In this document: positions 1-6,082 of the stretch, piece after piece
How positions within the stretch are numbered: position 1 is the first letter of the stretch
Layout of the letters: each line of letters opens with the position of its first letter
Assembly (NCBI GenBank): GCA_964519595.1
Contig: CAZFJN010000057.1
Span: 1-9,349 of the forward strand
Direction: 5' to 3'
Length of the DNA stretch: 9,349 nt
DNA from: JANRKF01 sp964519595
Lineage (GTDB): Bacteria > Pseudomonadota > Alphaproteobacteria > Rickettsiales > SXRF01
Translations under genes and position numbers: made by a program
Notes under the pieces: model-generated
Seen by the model: the letters and a program-made list of their open reading frames with translations, nothing else
Databases searched by the model: none
What the model was told of the DNA's origin: nothing

Positions 1-78
1 TACTAACCGTATTGGTAATAGATATAGATCATAGAAAAGATATTTATCGCTAAGAAATTTACAAGTTTGCTATCATGC

Positions 79-108
79 TTGCAAAACATGCCGTGATTAA
101 TGTATAAT
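79..108 (+). promoter_or_regulatory. Sigma-70-like promoter for a candidate small RNA
   Basis: A TTGCAA at 79-84 and a perfect TATAAT at 103-108 are separated by 18 bases, close to the consensus housekeeping promoter. Transcription would begin near 114-116, just ahead of the two hairpins at 127-174. No protein-coding start with a ribosome binding site follows closely. The call rests on sequence match only. Confidence 0.45.
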
Positions 109-114
109 GCTTAA

Positions 115-184
115 ACTATCGTCCCGCTGGGAAAACCCAGTGCACCCGCTCCGTCCGCAAGGTCAGGAGCGGGTTTATTGTTTT
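115..184 (+). ncRNA. Candidate small RNA or attenuator with two hairpins
   Basis: Downstream of the promoter at 79-108 lies a compact stretch with two stable hairpins. The first pairs CTGGG (127-131) with CCCAG (136-140) around an AAAA loop. The second, at 144-174, is terminator-like and followed by T-rich DNA. A transcript from about 115 to 184 would be roughly 70 nucleotides and has no convincing reading frame. I do not recognise a known RNA family. It could also be an attenuated leader, but the next plus-strand gene starts more than 600 bases away and an opposite-strand gene lies between, so a free small RNA fits better. Confidence 0.35.
144..184 (+). terminator. Rho-independent terminator
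   Basis: ACCCGCTCC at 144-152 is perfectly complementary to GGAGCGGGT at 166-174, a GC-rich 9-bp stem. The loop can fold further, with C155-C156 pairing G161-G162 around a GCAA tetraloop at 157-160. The 3' side continues TTTATTGTTTT, the U-rich tail expected for intrinsic termination on the plus strand. The minus-strand side lacks such a tail. Confidence 0.55.
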
Positions 185-662
185 AAGGACTGTATGAAGT
201 GTCAGCTTCTTGTGAATCCTTTATTCTATGTGAATAACTGCCGGCACCAGCTACGGAATGCTCGTGTTGCATTGCAATATCCAATATATCCAGCATATCT
301 TCATCAGCAATCTTCTTTGATGAAAGATCAATTGTCTTTGCTATAAAATGTCCATCTAATACATCATTTAATGTTTTCTCTATTGTCGGTCTATGTTTGC
401 AATCAACGTACCTAGCGCGTGTGGTTTCTAGAAAGGAAAATATAGAAATAACGTTTTTAACAATGTTCGTAAGCTCTTCACCAACCGAGGGTAGCTCATT
501 AACATCATCTATATTTTTTTGTATGTAATTTTTTAGAACTCTTCCACACAATATTTTATCAACACACATCCCATCAATTATACCATTTATCTGCCTAAGA
601 CGAGGTAATAGGCTACGTTTTGCCTTTGATGAGGTATTTTTTTCTGAATTATTATTAGCCAT
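183..662 (-). CDS. Hypothetical protein, 159 residues
   Basis: No recognisable family. The ATG at 662 gives a 159-residue soluble protein. A TTG at 677 would add five residues, and neither start has a clear Shine-Dalgarno sequence. The N-terminus (residues 1-25) is polar and lysine/arginine rich. The middle is predicted mostly helical by eye, with a hydrophobic patch near residues 65-77 that is too short and mixed to call a membrane span. There are three cysteines without zinc-type spacing. The gene lies alone between the candidate small RNA and metH, on the opposite strand to both. It is more A+T rich than the housekeeping genes nearby, which would fit a lineage-specific or acquired gene. 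It is real only if homologues exist, since no motif supports it. Confidence 0.5.
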   Translation of the reverse strand: MANNNSEKNTSSKAKRSLLPRLRQINGIIDGMCVDKILCGRVLKNYIQKNIDDVNELPSVGEELTNIVKNVISIFSFLETTRARYVDCKHRPTIEKTLNDVLDGHFIAKTIDLSSKKIADEDMLDILDIAMQHEHSVAGAGSYSHRIKDSQEADTSYSP

Positions 663-724
663 ACAAAACAAAAACAATTAATAATTTATGAACAACGCCT
701 GAGCTTATCATTAACAACAATTTA

Positions 725-753
725 TTGCAACACAATAATCGACACACAATAAT
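725..753 (+). promoter_or_regulatory. Possible metH promoter overlapping a direct repeat
   Basis: TTGCAA at 725-730 and AATAAT at 748-753 are 17 bases apart, giving 4/6 and 5/6 matches to the consensus hexamers. The start point would be near 760. An 11-bp direct repeat, ACACAATAATC at 730-740 and 744-754, covers the spacer and the -10 region, so it may bind a regulator or may simply be repeat-derived A+T-rich DNA. A second -10-like TATAAT lies at 771-776 without a good partner. Confidence 0.28.
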
Positions 754-754
754 C
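730..754. repeat. 11-bp direct repeat with 14-bp period
   Basis: ACACAATAATC occurs perfectly at 730-740 and again at 744-754. It lies in the spacer between the orphan gene at 183-662 and metH, and overlaps the possible metH promoter. Similar short tandem duplications occur in the argJ and secA spacers of this window. Confidence 0.7.
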
Positions 755-816
755 ATACATAATAGTTAATTATAATAATTACCTGCCACTTACCATTTCG
801 GTTAGGGGCTTGCTGA

Positions 817-2592
817 TTGCTTGTTTTTAGCTTACAAGACGCTTTCATGAGCGAATTTATTCCTGAGAAACCGGCCGGAACTTCAGACGATCCTTACGAT
901 CCTTTGCAGTATTTTATTGCCTTATTTGCCGGCAAAACTGCCAGCGCCAGCGCCAAAAAGCAACGTGCTGACACTATTGAGCAGATTTTGCAGGATCGCA
1001 TTGTCGATGGCGATAAAAAGGGCATTGAGGATGATCTGGCGGCGGCGATGAAAACTCATCCGCCATTGGCCATAATCAACGATATATTGCTATCCGGAAT
1101 GAAAATTGTCGGCGAATTATTCGGCGCTGGCAAAATGCAACTTCCCTTCGTTCTGCAAAGCGCGGAAACCATGAAAAAAGCCGTTTCTTACCTTGAGCAA
1201 TTCATGGAAAAACTCGAAGGCCAGCAGAAGGGAACAATAGTTCTCGCTACTGTCAAAGGCGATGTTCACGATATTGGCAAAAATCTGGTTGATATTATTC
1301 TCACCAACAACGGTTACAAGGTAATTAATCTTGGCATTAAACAGCCTGTTTCCAACATAATAACTGCTATTGCCGAACATAAGCCGGATGCGGTTGGCTT
1401 GTCCGGATTGCTGGTTAAATCAACCGTTGTAATGCGTGAGAATCTCCACGAACTTACTCAGGCTGGTTATGATCTGCCGATATTGTTAGGCGGCGCGGCG
1501 CTTACTCGCGCTTATGTTGAAGAGGATTGCGTTGCCGCTTACGGCGCAGGACGCGTGGCCTACGCGCAGGATGCTTTTGATGGTCTTGATCTGATGAATA
1601 AGGTGGCGGAAAATCAGTTTGATTCTCATCTGGAGGAAATAAAAAAACGTCGCCATAATCGTCCGGCGAATTCCAAAGCCAAGCAACGCTGGAGTCAGAA
1701 TGAAGAAGCTGGTCAGGATTTAATTAATAAAAACAGCCTGCGGCCGCTTGATTTAGAAGCGATAAAGCTCAAACGCGCTGAGCTGGCGGCGCTTACTGAA
1801 ATTCCCACTCCGCCCTTCTGGGGAGCGCGAATTATTGAATCTATTCCCGCCAAGGCGCTGATTCCTTATTTAAACGAGCAGATGCTTTTTACTTTCCATT
1901 GGGGATTTAAAAAAGCCGGAAAAACTCTTGATGAATATTGGAAATGGGTTGATAGCGAGGTGCGGCCAATTTTAAAAAAGCTGCTTGATGAATGCGAAAG
2001 AGAAGCAATTCTACAGCCTAAAGCCGCCTACGGTTATTTCAAGGCAGCTTCAGAAGGCAATGATCTGATTTTATTCAACGAATCAGGCCAGCAGGAAATC
2101 GCCCGCCTGCGCCTGCCGCGACAGGATAAGGAAGGCGGAATCTGTGTTGCTGATTTCTTCCGTGATGTAAGCAGCGGCGAGCGCGATGTGCTGGCGATGC
2201 AGGTGGTAACTGCCGGACAGAAAGTTGCCGATATAGGCCGCGAGTGGTTCGCCGGCAACCGTTATCAGGATTATTTATATCTGCATGGCTTAGGGGTGGA
2301 AATAGCCGAAGCGGCGGCGGAATATATGCATAAACGTGTTCGCGCTGAGCTTGGCTTTGGCCATGAAGATGAGCGCGACATCAAGAAAATGCTCAAACAA
2401 GCCTATCGCGGTTCGCGCTATTCTTTCGGCTATCCGGCTTGCCCGCGGCTGGAAGATCAGGAAATATTGCTGCGCCTGCTGGAGGCCGGAAAAATAGGCA
2501 TCGAACTTTCCGATGAATTCCAACTGCATCCGGAACAATCCACCTCGGCAATAATAGTGCATCATCCACAAGCTAAGTATTTTAATTTGTAG
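817..2592 (+). CDS. metH: Methionine synthase C-terminal half: B12-binding and AdoMet reactivation modules
   Basis: This protein matches the last half of cobalamin-dependent methionine synthase (EC 2.1.1.13), which methylates homocysteine from 5-methyl-tetrahydrofolate in the cytoplasm. Residues about 25-135 are the linker and four-helix cap, and 137-262 the B12 fold with DVHDIG at 149-154, where His151 is the expected lower cobalt ligand. After a charged linker (about 265-310) comes the reactivation domain with RGSRYSFGYPACP at 531-543. The ending resembles the shorter, cyanobacterial-type MetH. The homocysteine and pterin modules, about half of a usual 1,180-1,230-residue enzyme, are absent, and the coding start coincides with the module boundary. 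The TTG at 817 has AGGGG at 804-808, 8 bases away. The ATG at 847 lacks a ribosome site but is a possible alternative. The reading frame is intact, so I infer a split enzyme with a partner elsewhere; decay is less likely. Confidence 0.9.
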   Translation: MLVFSLQDAFMSEFIPEKPAGTSDDPYDPLQYFIALFAGKTASASAKKQRADTIEQILQDRIVDGDKKGIEDDLAAAMKTHPPLAIINDILLSGMKIVGELFGAGKMQLPFVLQSAETMKKAVSYLEQFMEKLEGQQKGTIVLATVKGDVHDIGKNLVDIILTNNGYKVINLGIKQPVSNIITAIAEHKPDAVGLSGLLVKSTVVMRENLHELTQAGYDLPILLGGAALTRAYVEEDCVAAYGAGRVAYAQDAFDGLDLMNKVAENQFDSHLEEIKKRRHNRPANSKAKQRWSQNEEAGQDLINKNSLRPLDLEAIKLKRAELAALTEIPTPPFWGARIIESIPAKALIPYLNEQMLFTFHWGFKKAGKTLDEYWKWVDSEVRPILKKLLDECEREAILQPKAAYGYFKAASEGNDLILFNESGQQEIARLRLPRQDKEGGICVADFFRDVSSGERDVLAMQVVTAGQKVADIGREWFAGNRYQDYLYLHGLGVEIAEAAAEYMHKRVRAELGFGHEDERDIKKMLKQAYRGSRYSFGYPACPRLEDQEILLRLLEAGKIGIELSDEFQLHPEQSTSAIIVHHPQAKYFNL

Positions 2593-2593
2593 A

Positions 2594-3721
2594 TTATATA
2601 GCAAGTTGCTTAGAATTATCAGCTTTAGTCTGATTTTGCCTGACTATATCACGCATGGTGAATTTATCTTGATAGGTTTCAGTAATTTCTTTAGGAACTC
2701 TGATTACACCATTATCAATCAGAGTAAGAAGATTAGTACCGCTTAAGCGAAGTGTTTCCACGCCAAATTCTTCGCTTTTTACCCTTTTATAAGGACGATC
2801 GTCAGCATCAGAATATTTCTCCAAAAATCCTTTTTCCATTAACTCTTTCAAAAATCTCTTAATACCAACCAACTTACTCATATTTGGTGCCTTGATAGTT
2901 CTTGTTTCGCCGTTGCCCTGCGTTTTTGTTATTGATCCAGATGTGGGAATACGAGCGACAAGCTGACCATTATCTCTCACCGCAAAAAACCAGTCCTGAT
3001 CTTTCAATAACTCACGTATAGCAGAAAATTCTGGTCTTGTAGTATTTGTTGGCTTTAAATTACTTACATTAAGCTTATTACTTATTGCTAAGAAAATATC
3101 GCGCTCAGCAGCAGGAGCATCTTTATCAGCAGCGGCATTACTAACATCTACAGTCTTAAAAACACCGCTTCCATCTAAATTTATTTTTCGATTAGAATCT
3201 CCATAAGTTTGTCTGAATTTATTTACCGCTTTTTTTCCTGAATACTTAATGTCTTGATCATCAGAAATGTCTCCTTTATAAATTGTGAAATCATTATTTT
3301 TTCTATCTTTTACTAACGAGCCTCTGTTAGCAACAGGATGATGGTAAGGAAGCTTTTGTGTATCTGAATTTTTTGTTCTTATTCCACGGTCAGGTTGAAG
3401 GGTTGTCTCATTTGCCGCAGCTTCTGGTTTTGCTGCAACAGTAATATCTCCATTTGCCGGCTCTATTTCTGGCGGTGTTTTTTCACCGTTAGATTGAAGG
3501 GAAGCATCCTTTGCCGCAGCTTCTGGTTTTTCCGCAACAGGAATATCTTCATTTTTCGGTTCTGCTGCTAGCGGTATTTCTATACGAGAAGTTGTAACTG
3601 CTGGCGGATTTTCTGGCGACTTTTTTTTAGGCGTGAATAAACTTGTAAAGGAATCAAGAATTCTTCTTCCAAATCCTGCGCCGCCAATATTTTCTGGAGA
3701 TGTTTTAGGTGTTGTAACCAT
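2594..3721 (-). CDS. Hypothetical protein with duplicated 33-residue segment, possible winged-helix C-terminus
   Basis: No known family. I chose the ATG at 3721 (375 residues) because AGGA precedes it by about 7 bases; an upstream extension to 3802 has no such site. There is no signal peptide or membrane span. Residues 1-46 are low complexity with a basic PKKK at 31-34. Residues 48-80 and 81-113 are two copies of a 33-residue Pro/Ala/Glu-rich unit, and KPEAAA recurs exactly one unit apart. Each unit divides roughly into three 11-residue blocks. Residues 205-260 and 275-345 look folded; the stretch near 285-315 (helix, KGFLEKY, acidic loop, DRPYKR) vaguely resembles a winged helix. A disordered, repeat-bearing N-terminus before a compact C-terminus is compatible with a secreted effector or DNA-binding protein, but neither is shown. 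It converges on metH with one base between the stops. Confidence 0.7.
   Translation of the reverse strand: MVTTPKTSPENIGGAGFGRRILDSFTSLFTPKKKSPENPPAVTTSRIEIPLAAEPKNEDIPVAEKPEAAAKDASLQSNGEKTPPEIEPANGDITVAAKPEAAANETTLQPDRGIRTKNSDTQKLPYHHPVANRGSLVKDRKNNDFTIYKGDISDDQDIKYSGKKAVNKFRQTYGDSNRKINLDGSGVFKTVDVSNAAADKDAPAAERDIFLAISNKLNVSNLKPTNTTRPEFSAIRELLKDQDWFFAVRDNGQLVARIPTSGSITKTQGNGETRTIKAPNMSKLVGIKRFLKELMEKGFLEKYSDADDRPYKRVKSEEFGVETLRLSGTNLLTLIDNGVIRVPKEITETYQDKFTMRDIVRQNQTKADNSKQLAI
3315..3578 (-). repeat. Intragenic tandem duplication, 99-bp unit
   Basis: Within the orphan gene, a 99-bp unit (33 codons) is present twice in tandem, corresponding to residues 48-80 and 81-113. The plus-strand string TTTGCCGCAGCTTCTGGTTT begins at 3411 and again at 3510, exactly 99 bases apart. 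The central block of each unit is the best conserved. Outer limits are approximate. The length is a multiple of three, so copy-number change would keep the frame. Confidence 0.65.
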
Positions 3722-3800
3722 ATTAATTCCTATAATTTTGCTTATTTTCAATAAGATAAGATATGATATTGTCTGAGCTGTTCTATATAAGCGGTTTATC

Positions 3801-3829
3801 AATATAGCACATTAAAATGGTTTTTTGAA
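3801..3829 (-). promoter_or_regulatory. Possible promoter of the 375-residue orphan gene
   Basis: Read on the minus strand, TTCAAA (3829-3824) and TATATT (3806-3801) are 17 bases apart, 4/6 and 5/6 matches to consensus. Transcription would begin near 3794, leaving a leader of about 70 bases before the ATG at 3721. The surrounding spacer 3722-3905 is A+T rich throughout, so chance matches are likely. Confidence 0.3.
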
Positions 3830-3905
3830 CTATAATATTTAACAATATATTAACCAATGGCGTTTTGTTGATATATAACAATTTGTTAGTCTGTGTTTTA
3901 GATAT

Positions 3906-4613
3906 TCAGCCTCTCCTGGCCAAGGTCAGGACATTAACCTGTCCGGCTTCGGCTTTTAGCAAGGTTTTGGCGCAGGCGGCGATGGTTGCTCCGGTAGTTA
4001 GCACATCATCAATCAGCAGGATTGATTTGCCTTTTATCGCCAGCAGATTATGCGCTGGCACAATAAAGGCATTGCGGACATTTTCCCGCCGCTGCGGCCT
4101 AGAAAGGCCGACTTGCTGTCTGGTGGCGCGGTGGCGGATCAGGCCGTCGGTAAGCAATGGAATTCCGCTATTTTGCGCGACAATACGCGCCAGCAGTAAA
4201 GACTGATTATAGCGCCGCCTGACCATTCGCCAGTAATGAAGCGGAACTGGAATTATCAGATCACTGGCGGCGATCAGCTCAGCGCCGGCTGAATTCAGCC
4301 AGCGGCCTAAAATCGGCGACAAATAAGTTTGATCCTGAAATTTTAGCTTTAAAACCAATGCGCGGCTATAATCATTATAAACAAAAGCTGCCCGCGCGCG
4401 CGAATATGGCGGATGTTCGCGCAGACATTCGCCACAAAAACTATGTTCATCAACGGCAAATTCCATTGGCAAACCACAACAGCCGCAGATTGGAACGCTG
4501 ATAAACGGTACTTTATTCCAGCATTCCGCGCACAAAGCGCCATGAATCGGCAGAATCATTTCACAGATCATGCATTGTGGAGGAAAAAATAAATTAACCG
4601 CAGATTTAAGCAT
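3906..4613 (-). CDS. comF: ComF family phosphoribosyltransferase-like protein
   Basis: ComF proteins act in the cytoplasm in natural DNA uptake and recombination in some bacteria, and are a conserved phosphoribosyltransferase-fold family of uncertain biochemistry elsewhere. At 235 residues this is full length. The N-terminus carries the zinc-ribbon cysteines: C14/C17, C28/C31, C43/C46 and C60/C63. The RRRYNQ motif lies at 132-137 and QVGLSR with RRENVRNAF at 167-183. The PRPP-loop motif ILLIDDVLTTGAT is at 198-210. The ATG at 4613 opens directly before the conserved FFPPQC segment (9-14), supporting this start. Two other family members often sit nearby in Alphaproteobacteria (a glutaredoxin and a nitrilase); here the orphan gene at 2594-3721 lies downstream instead. 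It diverges from the methyltransferase at 4707 across a spacer with a 9-bp inverted repeat. Confidence 0.93.
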   Translation of the reverse strand: MLKSAVNLFFPPQCMICEMILPIHGALCAECWNKVPFISVPICGCCGLPMEFAVDEHSFCGECLREHPPYSRARAAFVYNDYSRALVLKLKFQDQTYLSPILGRWLNSAGAELIAASDLIIPVPLHYWRMVRRRYNQSLLLARIVAQNSGIPLLTDGLIRHRATRQQVGLSRPQRRENVRNAFIVPAHNLLAIKGKSILLIDDVLTTGATIAACAKTLLKAEAGQVNVLTLARRG

Positions 4614-4642
4614 GTTTTATATTTACCGCCTCATTGTGCGCT

Positions 4643-4664
4643 GTGATATAGTTAGCTATATCAC
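4643..4664. promoter_or_regulatory. 9-bp inverted repeat in divergent comF/methyltransferase spacer
   Basis: GTGATATAG at 4643-4651 and CTATATCAC at 4656-4664 form a perfect inverted repeat around a TTAG spacer. It sits midway between two divergent starts (4613 and 4707). Such a 22-bp dyad is typical of a dimeric repressor operator. It contains -10-like TATATC on both strands, so binding could control both genes. There is no T tract, so it is unlikely to be a terminator. Confidence 0.45.
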
Positions 4665-4687
4665 GATAAATTTTCGGCACAAAAAAA

Positions 4688-4719
4688 TTTATGAATAAAG
4701 TAATTTATGAATAAAATAA
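4688..4719. repeat. 16-bp tandem duplication of the methyltransferase start region
   Basis: TTTATGAATAAAGTAA at 4688-4703 is followed directly by TTTATGAATAAAATAA at 4704-4719, one mismatch in 16. Each copy contains an ATG. The first (4691) opens a seven-codon frame that ends with TAA at 4712-4714, out of frame with and overlapping the true start at 4707. Confidence 0.8.
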
Positions 4720-5528
4720 TTTTTGATCAAAATCGCCTTGCCTTGCATCTTCGGCGAGCGGAAGAAGATTTTTTACTGCGGATAATAATGCAGAATCTGG
4801 CCTCGCGCCTTGATGATATAAACCATGTTTTTCCAAACGCGCTCGATTTAAGTCCGCTAAAGGGCATATTTCAGGAATACGCGCCGGAGAAATCAGCAAT
4901 TAAAAAGGTGGAAAATTTTTGTCCTTATTCTGAAGAGCTGCCTTTTGCTGATGAGAGTTTTGAGCTGGTAATCAGCGGCGGAATCATGCAATGGATAAAT
5001 GATATTCCGAAATTTCTAATTCAGGTAAAAAGGATTTTAAAAGCAGATGGTTTATTTATCGCCATAATGCCCGGCGGAGAGACATTAAAAGAGCTGCGCG
5101 CCTCTTTTCAGGAAGCGGAAATAAAGCTAAAAGGCGGAATTTCGCCGCGCATATCGCCGTTTATTGATATTCGTGATGCCGGAAGCTTATTGCAGCGTGC
5201 CGGTTTTGCGTTGCCGGTTGCAGATCGTGAGATTCTTGATATTGTTTATGATAATCCGCTGAAATTAATGCATGAGCTGCGGAAAATGGGACAAGGCAAT
5301 GCGCTGATTGCCGCACAGAAAAATTTTACTGCGCGAAAATTAATCGAGAATATGGTTGATTATTATCAGCAAAATTTTTCCAGAACGGAAGATGGTAAAA
5401 TCCGCGCAACTTTTGAACTGATTACCATGACCGCCTGGAAACCACATCATTCACAACAACTTCCGGCAAAACGCGGAAGTGGCAATATTTCACTGAAGGA
5501 AACTCTCATACCAATTCTACTTCTATGA
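4707..5528 (+). CDS. SAM-dependent methyltransferase-fold protein, NDUFAF5/BioC-like
   Basis: It belongs to the alphaproteobacterial branch of BioC-like proteins related to mitochondrial NDUFAF5, a complex I assembly factor. Family marks are FDQNRLALHLRRA (6-18), LPFADESFELVIS (78-90), the post-core ISPRISPFIDIRDAGSLLQR (145-164), MHELRKMGQGNAL (188-200) and WKPHHSQQ (244-251). Motif I is atypical: residues 45-54 read ALDLSPLKGI where most relatives have a glycine-rich AdoMet loop, so SAM binding may be changed. Human NDUFAF5 is reported to hydroxylate an arginine of NDUFS7, so loss of classical methyl transfer is plausible, but this is inference. The normal family ending is near SLKETL (262-267); the final IPILLL is encoded by the left arm of the palindrome that starts at 5507. 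The start at 4707 fits the family N-terminus. There is no Shine-Dalgarno site. Confidence 0.85.
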   Translation: MNKIIFDQNRLALHLRRAEEDFLLRIIMQNLASRLDDINHVFPNALDLSPLKGIFQEYAPEKSAIKKVENFCPYSEELPFADESFELVISGGIMQWINDIPKFLIQVKRILKADGLFIAIMPGGETLKELRASFQEAEIKLKGGISPRISPFIDIRDAGSLLQRAGFALPVADREILDIVYDNPLKLMHELRKMGQGNALIAAQKNFTARKLIENMVDYYQQNFSRTEDGKIRATFELITMTAWKPHHSQQLPAKRGSGNISLKETLIPILLL

Positions 5529-5664
5529 AGTAGAATTGGTATGGAAACCGTGTGCCGAAAGCACCGGTTTCCCGCCGCGTAGCGGGCGAGACTCGCAATC
5601 TATTGCTACGCAATAGATAGCGAAACAGTATCAAATAGCAATATTTCCAACTACAGATTTGATA
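5507..5664. repeat. Cluster of palindromes, REP/RPE-like element at convergent gene ends
   Basis: Four or five hairpins follow one another. First, 5507-5523 pairs perfectly with 5527-5543 (17 bp, loop TAT). Second, GGAAACCG at 5543-5550 pairs with 5565-5572, and GTGC/GCAC inside extends the stem with one bulged T (5551). Third, CCCGC at 5571-5575 pairs with GCGGG at 5582-5586. Fourth, 5594-5606 pairs with 5610-5622 around TAC with one A-A mismatch. A weaker fifth pairs TATCAAAT (5629-5636) with ATTTGATA (5657-5664). The element fills almost all of the gap between the convergent methyltransferase and mutT, and begins exactly where the methyltransferase homology ends. It may be a dispersed palindromic element, a bidirectional RNA-stabilising or terminating structure, or both. 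It has no T tract and no transposase. Confidence 0.75.
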
Positions 5665-5674
5665 TAGCATCTGC

Positions 5675-6082
5675 CTATAATTGCTGTAATTTCGCAACCA
5701 GCTCGGCATCAGCTTCGATCATATCAAGCTTATTCATATCGCAAGCCTTGCGCCAGCATAGTGCCTGATGTTCAAGAGCCTGCGGAATATTTTGCCATTT
5801 GCGGCAGATAAAAACTGGCATTAGCAGATAAAAACCAAATTCCGCTACATAATCATGCGCCAGAAACCAGAAAGCCTCCAGATCAGCTTCTTTTACAATA
5901 ATTCCCAACTCTTCATGCAATTCACGAATTAATGCCTGCTGAGGAGATTCATCAGGCTCGATTTTGCCGCCAGGAAATTCCCATTTACCAGCGAGGCGTT
6001 TTCCTTGCGGACGCTGCGCCAGCAATATTTCATTTTTTTCATTAATCAGCGCGGCGGCGACAACGACAAGAAGCTTATTCAT
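5675..6082 (-). CDS. mutT: MutT-type Nudix hydrolase, (d)NTP pyrophosphatase
   Basis: This is a 135-residue Nudix protein of the MutT/CTP-pyrophosphohydrolase type, which hydrolyses damaged or excess nucleoside triphosphates in the cytoplasm; MutT itself removes 8-oxo-dGTP. The complete Nudix box GX5EX7REUXEEXGU runs from G39 to I61, with E45, R53, E54, E57 and E58 in place for metal binding. Residues RPQGKRLAGKWEFPGGK at 24-40 are typical of MutT. Length equals the family norm of about 130 residues. Its ATG (6082-6080) overlaps the argJ stop as ATGA, suggesting translational coupling, and the pair is conserved in Alphaproteobacteria. Its 3' end faces the palindrome cluster at 5507-5664. Substrate preference cannot be read from the sequence, so the symbol is by family. 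Confidence 0.9.
   Translation of the reverse strand: MNKLLVVVAAALINEKNEILLAQRPQGKRLAGKWEFPGGKIEPDESPQQALIRELHEELGIIVKEADLEAFWFLAHDYVAEFGFYLLMPVFICRKWQNIPQALEHQALCWRKACDMNKLDMIEADAELVAKLQQL

Noticed and set aside
107..346. Plus-strand open frame of 79 codons
   Set aside because: Its ATG overlaps the TATAAT box, it has no ribosome site, it runs through the terminator hairpin and it overlaps the opposite-strand gene. No protein motif is visible.
663..816. Cobalamin or SAM riboswitch upstream of metH
   Set aside because: The stretch is A+T rich with direct repeats but shows no B12-box or stable multi-stem architecture that I can recognise.
1117..2604. Minus-strand open frames inside metH
   Set aside because: They lie antisense to a clearly conserved coding frame and show no family motif.
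3722..3802. N-terminal extension of the 375-residue orphan to 3802
   Set aside because: The extension covers the region where a promoter and leader are likely, and the ATG at 3721 has an AGGA site at good distance.
3865..4206. Plus-strand open frame of 113 codons opposite comF
   Set aside because: Antisense to the conserved phosphoribosyltransferase region of comF; composition reflects that gene.
5507..5664. Insertion sequence
   Set aside because: Too short, with no transposase and no clear target-site duplication seen at its edges.
5506..5709. Minus-strand open frame of 67 codons across the palindrome cluster
   Set aside because: It consists of hairpin sequence and the antisense of a gene end, overlaps the mutT 3' end in another frame, and has no ribosome site or motif.
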